Source: Devosia sp. 2618
GTDB taxonomy: Bacteria > Pseudomonadota > Alphaproteobacteria > Rhizobiales > Devosiaceae
NCBI RefSeq assembly: GCF_040546815.1
Contig: NZ_JBEPOO010000001.1
Span: forward strand, 1,488,001-1,552,000
DNA length: 64,000 nucleotides
Direction: 5' to 3'
The position numbers and the translations under genes were made by a program. The stretch's first letter is position 1, and each line of letters begins with the position of its first letter. Shown in pieces: positions 57,732 through 64,000 of the stretch. The notes beneath the pieces were generated by a model, which did no database searches, was not told where the DNA came from, and worked only from the letters and a program-made list of their open reading frames with translations.

Positions 57732-59354
57732 TCAGCTCCGATCGCCAAGGCCGAAATCGTCGGGGAGCAAAGGCGCTCGCACTTCAGCACTGGATTCGCC
57801 TGGCGACAGCGCCTCTTCCTGTCGGCTGGCGCAGGCGCGCCTCGTACAGAGGCGACAGCTTGGACCGACGGGAATGTCGGCAGAGACGTCGGACAGATCG
57901 AGCCCGGAGCCGTAAACCGTGCGGTCGGCGTGGAGCGCGTCGCAGGCCAGCATGACCGAGGAGAGCACCGGCTGTTCGCGAAACGATCCGGCGCGGCGCT
58001 GAACCGTGCGGGCCAGAAACAGGTAACGGGAGCCATCCGAAAACCGGACCACCTGTCGTTGCACCGTTTCCGGCGTGCGGAACGCGCCATAAATGGCCCA
58101 GAGCGGACAGGCGTGGCCACTATTGGGCAGCAGCAGGCCGGGCAACGGAAAGTGCTTGGTAAGGCGCCCTGCGGGATCGGAACGGAGGAATCCGAAAGGA
58201 ATTCCTTCCTCGCCCGATCGGCGCAGCGTCACCAGCCGATGGGCCACCTGCTCAAAGCTGGCGTGATACATCTGCCGGAGGTGATCAATGTCATACGCGG
58301 AGGCCTCGGCATCGGCCAGCATGCGCGCATATGGGAAGACGATGGCGCCGGCGAGATAGGAGCCGAGTGCTCTCGATGCGAGGCGTTGTGCGGTTGGCGT
58401 GGAGAGCGACGCTTTGTTGAGTGTGCCCTTGATGGCGTCAGATGCGGCCAGTTCGCCGTAGAGACGCGCCAGCTGGAACTGGCGGGTGGCCAGCGTTGCC
58501 GAGCCTTGAAACCACATGCTGCGGCGAGACGGGTCGAAGCGATATGGCCCGGGGAAACCGGCATCTGCTGGCTTGCCGCCGATCACCACGCTGACGCCGA
58601 ACTTGCTGTCCAGCAACTCACCCAGCGTGGCGATGCTGAAGCCCCCGGCCCGATCAATCTCGGCGCGCAGGGCGTCGGCGGCGGTTTCCAGTGCGGGAAA
58701 ATGGTTCTGCTGGTCGATGATCAGGTCGTCGATTTCGCGGGCCGGCGAGCCGCTGCGGCGGGTTTCGTTTGAGGTCTCGAACTGGCCGATCAGATTGCGG
58801 GCAACGTCAGATAAAGTGCGGGCTTCACGCCCAATCGCCGCCAGAAACTGCCGCCGTTCGGCGTCATCGAGATCAGGCACGTCCTCAAGGATTTCAGCGC
58901 TGGAGCGGACGGCCGTGATTCCGGAAAGGACCTGGTGCAGCAGTTGCGACAGCAGTGGGTCGGAGCGTAACCGGTCGGCATAGGCATCAGCATTGGCAAC
59001 CGCTCCGGCATAGGCGCGGTGCATGCGCGCCAGGGCCGTGGCGCTCGCTGGATATTGCGCCACCAGTTCCCGCCGCTCATCGGACCTAAACGGTAGCGAC
59101 TCAACCATGGGGTCGGCGAAGGCTTCTTCGAGATCCTGCAGCAGTTTCTGTTCGGTTAGGCCGGCCAGTTCGTCGATATCGATTTCGAGTTGGGCCGCAA
59201 CACGGTTCAGCAGCGCGCCGCCGATATCGCGTTTGTTGTTCTCGATCAGGTTGAGATAGCTCGGCGAAATACCCACCATGCGGGCCAGCGCCGCCTGTGA
59301 AATTCGCAGCGATTTCCGCCTGTTGCTGATGCGAAAGCCGATGGGCGCGCGCAT
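57732..59354 (-). CDS. XRE-family regulator of ScfR/fatty-acyl type with HisKA-like insert
   Basis: A 540-residue protein. The HTH (about 8-63; I-S-Q-A-A-L-A-R-M-V-G-I-S-P-S-Y-L-N-L-I-E) is followed by an insert (about 130-192) resembling a histidine-kinase phosphoacceptor hairpin, with H140. Then come an IrrE/ImmA-like region without H-E-x-x-H and a DUF2083-type C-terminus with G-P-S-C-R-L-C-T-R-R-A-C. Relatives control propionyl/acetyl-CoA or branched-chain-acid metabolism. ATG 59354 has GGGAGG 8 bp upstream; TTG 59387 is an alternative. It is divergent from the ABC transporter genes, a likely target. Confidence 0.88.
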   Translation of the reverse strand: MRAPIGFRISNRRKSLRISQAALARMVGISPSYLNLIENNKRDIGGALLNRVAAQLEIDIDELAGLTEQKLLQDLEEAFADPMVESLPFRSDERRELVAQYPASATALARMHRAYAGAVANADAYADRLRSDPLLSQLLHQVLSGITAVRSSAEILEDVPDLDDAERRQFLAAIGREARTLSDVARNLIGQFETSNETRRSGSPAREIDDLIIDQQNHFPALETAADALRAEIDRAGGFSIATLGELLDSKFGVSVVIGGKPADAGFPGPYRFDPSRRSMWFQGSATLATRQFQLARLYGELAASDAIKGTLNKASLSTPTAQRLASRALGSYLAGAIVFPYARMLADAEASAYDIDHLRQMYHASFEQVAHRLVTLRRSGEEGIPFGFLRSDPAGRLTKHFPLPGLLLPNSGHACPLWAIYGAFRTPETVQRQVVRFSDGSRYLFLARTVQRRAGSFREQPVLSSVMLACDALHADRTVYGSGLDLSDVSADIPVGPSCRLCTRRACASRQEEALSPGESSAEVRAPLLPDDFGLGDRS

Positions 59355-59543
59355 GCTGTGACCCTCCCCCAGCGCCGCATCCGTCAATTCATTGACTATT
59401 GTAACGACACCTCAGAACAACAATTTACAGAATTTTCCTTTGATTACAACGCTCTATTGCCCTCGTTTTCTACCAAAGGTCATAATCCCCCTGCGGTGAG
59501 CTGCTGGCTAAGTATCAGTCGCCCCGCGCCACAGGAGGAATCA

Positions 59544-60899
59544 ATGACACTTTTGAAGCGTGGCTTGTCCCGTCGCAGGGTCCTGCAGACTGGCATGGCC
59601 GGCATTATCGGTACGGGCGTAGCACCACTCATTTTCACCAAGGGCGCTTGGGCGCAGGAGTTCTGCAACAACCCAACCGGCGACACCGTAACCTTTGGCC
59701 TCAACCTGCCCCTGACCGGCGCTTATGCCGAAGAAGGCGCTGACGAGCAGAAGGCCTACGAACTCGCCGTAAAGCACCTCAATGGTGAAGGTGATGGCGG
59801 GCTGATCAACATGCTGCAGCCGACGGCCCTCAAGGGCAATGGCGTGCTGGGCAAGAAAGTGGTTTTCGTAACCTCCGACAGCCAGACCAAGGCCGACGTG
59901 GCCCGCGCTGGCGCGACCCGCATGATCGAGCGCGATGGCGCCATCATGGTGACGGGCGGCTCATCCTCGGCCGAAGCCATTGCCGTGCAGAGCCTCTGCC
60001 AGGAAATGGGCGTCATCTTCATGGCGGGCCTCACCCACTCCAACGACACCACCGGCAAGGACAAGCGTCGCTACGGTTTCCGCCACTTCTTCAACGCCTA
60101 CCAGTCTGGCGTGGGCCTCGCGCCCGTGCTTGGCAAGGAATATGGCAACGACCGCCGCGCCTATCACCTCACCGCAGACTACACTTGGGGCTGGACGCAG
60201 GAAGAGTCGATCAAGAACGCCACCGAAGCACTCGGTTGGCAGACCGTTGAAGCCGTCCGCACGCCACTCGGCGCGGCCGATTTCAGCCAGTATCTGACGC
60301 CAATCCTGAACTCTGGTGCGGACGTTCTGATCCTCAACCACTACGGCACCGACATGGTCAACTCGCTGACTCAGGCCGTGCAGTTCGGCATGCGCGACCG
60401 CCAGGCCAACGGCAAGGATTTCCAGATCGTCACGCCACTGATCTCCGAACTGATGGCCAAGGGCGCCGGCGAAAACGTCAAGGGCATCTTCGGCACCTCG
60501 AACTGGCACTGGAACCTGCAGGACCCCGGCACCATCGCCTTCACCAAGTCGTTCGGCGCCGCCTATGGTAGCCCGCCATCGCAGGCCGCGCACACCGCCT
60601 ATGTCCAGGCACTGCTCTACGCAGATGCCGTGGAACGCGCTGGCACCTTCTATCCGCCTGAAGTCATCAAGGCGCTGGAAGGCCACGAATTCGACGGCAT
60701 GGGCAATGGCGCAACGCTGTATCGCGCCGAGGATCACCAGTGCATCAAGGACGTGCTGGTCGTTCAGGGCAACGAAAACCCGTCCAGCGAATATGACGTG
60801 CTGAACGTGGTGCAGAACGTTGATCGCGAACTGGTCGCCTACGATCCAGCGATCTTTGGCGGCGACCTCGGCCCCGCAGAACCCGCACCCATGTGCTGA
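59544..60899 (+). CDS. branched-chain amino-acid/amide-type ABC substrate-binding protein
   Basis: A 451-residue periplasmic type I binding protein. A twin-arginine signal (L-S-R-R-R-V-L-Q-T-G-M-A-G) precedes a hydrophobic stretch and A-W-A; export by Tat is inferred. The mature part starts T-V-T-F-G-L-N-L-P-L-T-G-A-Y-A-E, the LivJ/AmiC/UrtA fold. The ligand could be a branched-chain amino acid, an amide or urea. AGGAGGAA lies 4 bp before ATG 59544. It is followed by permeases after a 176-bp spacer that contains a REP-like repeat. Confidence 0.92.
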   Translation: MTLLKRGLSRRRVLQTGMAGIIGTGVAPLIFTKGAWAQEFCNNPTGDTVTFGLNLPLTGAYAEEGADEQKAYELAVKHLNGEGDGGLINMLQPTALKGNGVLGKKVVFVTSDSQTKADVARAGATRMIERDGAIMVTGGSSSAEAIAVQSLCQEMGVIFMAGLTHSNDTTGKDKRRYGFRHFFNAYQSGVGLAPVLGKEYGNDRRAYHLTADYTWGWTQEESIKNATEALGWQTVEAVRTPLGAADFSQYLTPILNSGADVLILNHYGTDMVNSLTQAVQFGMRDRQANGKDFQIVTPLISELMAKGAGENVKGIFGTSNWHWNLQDPGTIAFTKSFGAAYGSPPSQAAHTAYVQALLYADAVERAGTFYPPEVIKALEGHEFDGMGNGATLYRAEDHQCIKDVLVVQGNENPSSEYDVLNVVQNVDRELVAYDPAIFGGDLGPAEPAPMC

Positions 60900-60901
60900 T
60901 C

Positions 60902-60915
60902 GTGCCTTGAGGCAC
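60902..60915 (+). terminator. short hairpin after the binding-protein gene
   Basis: GTGCC and GGCAC pair around TTGA, followed by TTGAGC. Too short and without a T-run for a strong terminator. It may attenuate transcription into the permeases and so help give excess binding protein. Confidence 0.3.
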
Positions 60916-60934
60916 TTGAGCGGGCCGCTTCTTC

Positions 60935-61062
60935 ACCTCTCCCTTTGGGGGAGAGGTCGACCCTCTTGGGTCGGGTGAGGGGGCCTTTAGAGGGTGTGGT
61001 GCTGATAGGCCCCCTCACCCGTCGCTGCGCGCCGACCTCTCCCCCACAGGGAGAGGTCAGGA
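60935..61062. repeat. REP-like inverted repeat, copy 2 (inverted)
   Basis: The same blocks as at 18469-18594 in reverse order: outer CCTCTCCCTTTGGGGG/CTCCCCCACAGGGAGAGG, ACCCTCTTGGGTCGGG on the left and GTCGCTGCGCGCCGACC on the right, with the GGTGAGGGG/CCCCTCACC inner stem. It lies between the binding-protein gene and the permease genes. Such a structure could affect stability of the upstream mRNA. Confidence 0.88.
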
Positions 61063-61075
61063 ACCGGAGCCACCT

Positions 61076-62107
61076 ATGTTCGAAGTCATCTTTCTGCAAT
61101 TTCTCAACGGGCTGGATAAGGGCGCGGCCTATGCGCTGATCGCCTTGGGTTTGACCCTGGTTTTCGGCACCCTTGGCGTGGTCAATTTTGCCCACGGCGC
61201 GCTGTTCATGCTGGGAGCATTCTGTGCGGTATTGTTCCGCCAGTTCCTGACCATGGAAACCGTCACACTCGACCCGACCAAACTGTCGCCTTGGGGTACA
61301 CCGCTCGAAGTGCGCGAACCGCTGGTGCAAGCCTGGTTCGGCGATTTCGGCGCGGTGCTGGTCAATTACTCGGTTCCCGCCTCGATCATCATCACCATTC
61401 CGATCATGCTGCTGGTCGGCATTGCGCTTGAACGCGGCATCATCAAACACTTTTACAAACGCCCGCATGCCGAGCAAATCCTTGTGACTTTCGGTCTGGC
61501 TATTGTAGCGCAGGAAGTGATCAAGTCGGTCTTTGGGCCCAATCCTATCCCACAGCCGATGCCGACCGATCTGCGCGGCGCCGCCGATATCGGCGCGTGG
61601 TTGGGCATGCAGGCCAACATCATCACCTACCCGATCTGGCGCCTGATCTATTTCCTGTTCGCCGGAGCGATCATTGGTGGCGTGTTCGCATTCCTGCAAT
61701 TCACGACGTTCGGCATGGTGGTTCGCGCCGGCATGGCCGACCGCGAAACCGTGGGTCTGCTCGGCATCAATATCGATCGCCGCTTCACCATCATGTTCGG
61801 CCTCGCCGCTGTCGTCGCGGGGCTGGCTGGGGTGATGTACACGCCCATCCTGCCGCCGAACTATCACATCGGCATGGACTTCCTAGTGCTCAGCTTTGTG
61901 GTGGTCGTGGTGGGCGGCATGGGCTCCCTGCCCGGCGCCGTCGCGGCTGGGTTCCTGCTCGGAGTCCTCCAGTCCTTTGCCTCCATGACGCAGGTGAAAG
62001 CGCTCGTTCCCGGCATCGACCAGATCATCATCTATCTCGTCGCCGTCATCATTTTGTTGGTTCGTCCACGTGGCCTGTTTGGTCGCCGTGGCGTGATGGA
62101 GGCCTGA
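61076..62107 (+). CDS. branched-chain-type ABC transporter permease (LivH-like)
   Basis: A 343-residue inner-membrane permease with about eight hydrophobic segments: [17 protein letters not shown] at the N-terminus, and the EAA-type cytoplasmic loop near [16 protein letters not shown]. LivH family and usual length plus a short N-terminal insertion between TM2 and TM3. Separated from the next permease by 1 bp, so cotranscribed. Confidence 0.94.
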   Translation: MFEVIFLQFLNGLDKGAAYALIALGLTLVFGTLGVVNFAHGALFMLGAFCAVLFRQFLTMETVTLDPTKLSPWGTPLEVREPLVQAWFGDFGAVLVNYSVPASIIITIPIMLLVGIALERGIIKHFYKRPHAEQILVTFGLAIVAQEVIKSVFGPNPIPQPMPTDLRGAADIGAWLGMQANIITYPIWRLIYFLFAGAIIGGVFAFLQFTTFGMVVRAGMADRETVGLLGINIDRRFTIMFGLAAVVAGLAGVMYTPILPPNYHIGMDFLVLSFVVVVVGGMGSLPGAVAAGFLLGVLQSFASMTQVKALVPGIDQIIIYLVAVIILLVRPRGLFGRRGVMEA

Positions 62108-62108
62108 G

Positions 62109-63254
62109 ATGCTTGCTATGTCTCGCAACGACCTTCTGCTTCTGCTTGGCTTCGCACTTGTCGTGCTGGCCATGCCGATCTGGCTACAGCCCTTCGGGGC
62201 GGCCTATCCCGACCTGCTGCAACGCTTCATGATCTTTGGCATTTTCGCAGTTGGCTTCAACATCCTGTTTGGCCTGACGGGCTATCTCAGCTTTGGCCAT
62301 GCGGCGTTCTTTGGCGTCGGCTCCTATGCTGCCGTCTGGTCGCTCAAGCTACTCAGCCTCGACGCTATCCCGGCCATGCTCTTCGCGGTCGCCATATCGG
62401 GCGTCTTCGCGCTGATCATCGGCTTTGTGTGCCTGCGCCGGTCCGGCATCTACTTCTCTATCCTCACGCTCGCCTTTGCGCAGATGAGCTATAACCTTGC
62501 TTATTCGGTGCTGACGCCGATCACCAATGGTGAAACCGGCTTGCAGGTGACGCGCAACGATCCGCGTTATCTAGACCAGATGATGAATGTCGAACCCGGC
62601 CAGCCGATTCCGACGCTGTTCGGCCAGGCGCTCAACGGGTTCACCGGCTTCTACTTCTGCGCCGTGTTCCTGATCTTGGCATTCTTCCTCGCCCAGCGCA
62701 TTGCCGGCTCGCCCTTCGGCATGATGCTCAAGGGCATCAAGTCCAACCAGACGCGCATGCACTACACAGGCTTCAACACCAAGCCCTACACCCTCGCCGC
62801 CTTCGTCATCTCCGGCATGTATGCCGGTCTCGCCGGCGCCTTGCTGGCCATCACCGACCCACTGGCAGGCGCGGAGCGCATGCAGTGGACGGCGTCGGGC
62901 GAAGTCGTTCTGATGACGATTCTGGGTGGTGCCGGCACGCTGGTCGGTCCGGTGATTGGCGCCTGGCTGATCAAGTATTTCGAGAACATTTTCTCGGCCA
63001 TCAATGACGGCATACTGCGTCGGTTCTGGGACTTCCTGCCCGATGGCGTCGACAGCGTGTTTGTCACCGTCTCGAGCAAGTTCGTCGGCGAGGGCTGGTT
63101 CCTCACCCTCGGCCTGGTGTTCGTCCTGATCGTGGTCTTCTTGCCCGGTGGCATCATGGAAGGCGTGCGCCGCATCGCGCAGATGTTTGATCGCTCTAAG
63201 AAATCGCCGACGACGCCCGACAAGGCCGAGCCGCAACCACAACCTGCCGAATAG
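62109..63254 (+). CDS. branched-chain-type ABC transporter permease (LivM-like)
   Basis: A 381-residue permease, LivM family: [20 protein letters not shown] and the loop with [10 protein letters not shown]. It forms the heterodimeric channel with the LivH-like protein. The C-terminal tail is Lys/Pro-rich. ATG 62109; ATG 62118 is an alternative. Next gene starts 12 bp downstream. Confidence 0.94.
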   Translation: MLAMSRNDLLLLLGFALVVLAMPIWLQPFGAAYPDLLQRFMIFGIFAVGFNILFGLTGYLSFGHAAFFGVGSYAAVWSLKLLSLDAIPAMLFAVAISGVFALIIGFVCLRRSGIYFSILTLAFAQMSYNLAYSVLTPITNGETGLQVTRNDPRYLDQMMNVEPGQPIPTLFGQALNGFTGFYFCAVFLILAFFLAQRIAGSPFGMMLKGIKSNQTRMHYTGFNTKPYTLAAFVISGMYAGLAGALLAITDPLAGAERMQWTASGEVVLMTILGGAGTLVGPVIGAWLIKYFENIFSAINDGILRRFWDFLPDGVDSVFVTVSSKFVGEGWFLTLGLVFVLIVVFLPGGIMEGVRRIAQMFDRSKKSPTTPDKAEPQPQPAE

Positions 63255-63266
63255 GACGACACAGCC

Positions 63267-64000
63267 ATGACCACACCCAATGTCGTCCTGCACGTTGCCG
63301 ACGTCCACAAGCGCTTCGGCGGCCTGCACGCCCTCGCCGACATCGACCTTCAGGTCGAAGAAGGCCAGACCCACGCGATTATCGGCCCGAACGGGGCCGG
63401 TAAATCCACGCTGCTCAACGTCATCATTGGCAAGCTGGCGCCGACCAGTGGCCAGGTGGTGTTTGACGGAACGATCCTGACCGGTCGCAAGCCCTATCAG
63501 ATCAACCAGCTCGGCATTGCACGCGTGTTCCAGACGCCCGAGATTTTTGCCGATCTTAGCGTGCTGCACAATGTCATGATCCCCGCCTTCGCCAAGCGCG
63601 ACGGGGCATTCAAGCTCAACATGCTGAAGGCCCTCGAAAGCGAAACGAGCATCCGCCAGGAGGCAGAGGCCATGCTGGAGGATGTCGGCATGCTCGGTCG
63701 TCGGGAAATGGCGGCGGGCAGTCTCAGCCGCGGGGACAAACGCCGCATGGAACTCGCCATGTGCCTGATCCAGCATCCGCGTCTGCTGCTGCTCGATGAG
63801 CCCACCGCGGGCATGAGCCGGCACGACACCAACACCACGATCGAGCTGCTCAAGAAGATCAAAAGTCGCGGCATGACCAAGGTGATCATCGAGCACGACA
63901 TGCATGTGGTGTTCTCGCTGGCCGACAAGATTTCGGTGCTGGCGCAGGGCCGGATCATTGCCGACGGCACTCCCGATCAGGTGCGCGGCAATTCCAAAGT
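63267..64000 (+). CDS. branched-chain-type ABC transporter ATPase (LivG-like), 3' partial
   Basis: The first 244 residues of an ATP-binding protein running off the window. Walker A G-P-N-G-A-G-K-S-T (about 40-48), Q-loop (F-Q-T-P), ABC signature as L-S-R-G-D-K-R-R (the canonical L-S-G-G-Q Gly and Gln positions are changed), Walker B L-L-L-L-D-E-P-T and H-loop E-H-D-M. The altered signature keeps Ser and the second Gly needed for ATP contact. A LivF-type gene may follow outside the window. Confidence 0.92.
   Translation, partial: MTTPNVVLHVADVHKRFGGLHALADIDLQVEEGQTHAIIGPNGAGKSTLLNVIIGKLAPTSGQVVFDGTILTGRKPYQINQLGIARVFQTPEIFADLSVLHNVMIPAFAKRDGAFKLNMLKALESETSIRQEAEAMLEDVGMLGRREMAAGSLSRGDKRRMELAMCLIQHPRLLLLDEPTAGMSRHDTNTTIELLKKIKSRGMTKVIIEHDMHVVFSLADKISVLAQGRIIADGTPDQVRGNSK

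Overview
The window looks like chromosomal DNA of a high-G+C alphaproteobacterium of the order Hyphomicrobiales (Rhizobiales). The evidence is the gene content and order: purMN diverging from a permease-hdaA-ppk-ppx run, then rnd and aspS; a pdhA-pdhB-pdhC ... lpdA ... lipA-coq10 cluster; convergent ispDF-cinA; dusB-ntrB-ntrC followed by ntrY-ntrX-hfq-hflX-mazG; and an XRE/fatty-acyl-type regulator. A Devosia-like genus is my best guess, but it is an inference from synteny only. I saw no rRNA, tRNA, CRISPR array, transposase or phage gene. The window cuts into a YqhA-type membrane gene at the left edge and a LivG-type ATPase gene at the right edge.

Layout. 1-3.2 kb: YqhA protein, a Pro-rich small protein, an EamA exporter, a PilZ protein and an orphan beta-carbonic anhydrase. 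3.2-13.7 kb: housekeeping block of purine synthesis (purN, purM), replication control (hdaA), polyphosphate metabolism (ppk, ppx), RNA processing (rnd) and translation (aspS). 13.7-19.1 kb: a small conserved protein, a CSS/EAL cyclic-di-GMP phosphodiesterase, malic enzyme maeB, a Dabb-domain protein and an FtsB/DivIC-type division protein. 19.2-29.0 kb: pyruvate dehydrogenase genes with lipoate synthase; a small membrane protein, an SGNH hydrolase, a GNAT acetyltransferase, a Gfo/Idh/MocA oxidoreductase and a GlsB-type protein are interleaved. 29.2-42.3 kb: cinA, ispDF, dusB, two nitrogen-type two-component systems (ntrBC and ntrYX) separated by an EamA exporter and a structured repeat, then hfq, hflX and mazG. 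42.4-53.5 kb: a looser accessory stretch with a GreA-like factor, an MFS transporter, small envelope and stress-type proteins, MTA/SAH nucleosidase, a cell-wall hydrolase lipoprotein, an isolated FliK-like/FlhB-C-terminal pair, a GT2 glycosyltransferase, a FecR-domain protein and a DUF1993 protein. 53.5-64 kb: an ion channel, a transporter-fused histidine kinase with a small membrane partner and a stand-alone receiver, an XRE regulator, and a branched-chain-amino-acid-type ABC transporter.

Most notable signals. (1) The XRE regulator at 57.7-59.4 kb contains a stretch that aligns without gaps to the phosphoacceptor helix hairpin of the histidine kinase encoded 0.7 kb away, including the histidine. 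No ATPase domain accompanies it and the receiver between them has no output domain, so a noncanonical relay onto a DNA-binding protein is possible. (2) Several families of palindromic intergenic repeats show compensatory changes or inverted copies (18.4-18.6, 28.5, 29.1, 35.7 and 60.9-61.1 kb). (3) Two perfect DnaA-box consensus sequences plus one near match lie at 33-bp-multiple spacing around 26.1-26.2 kb. (4) NtrX has lost the sigma54-contact loop and part of Walker B.
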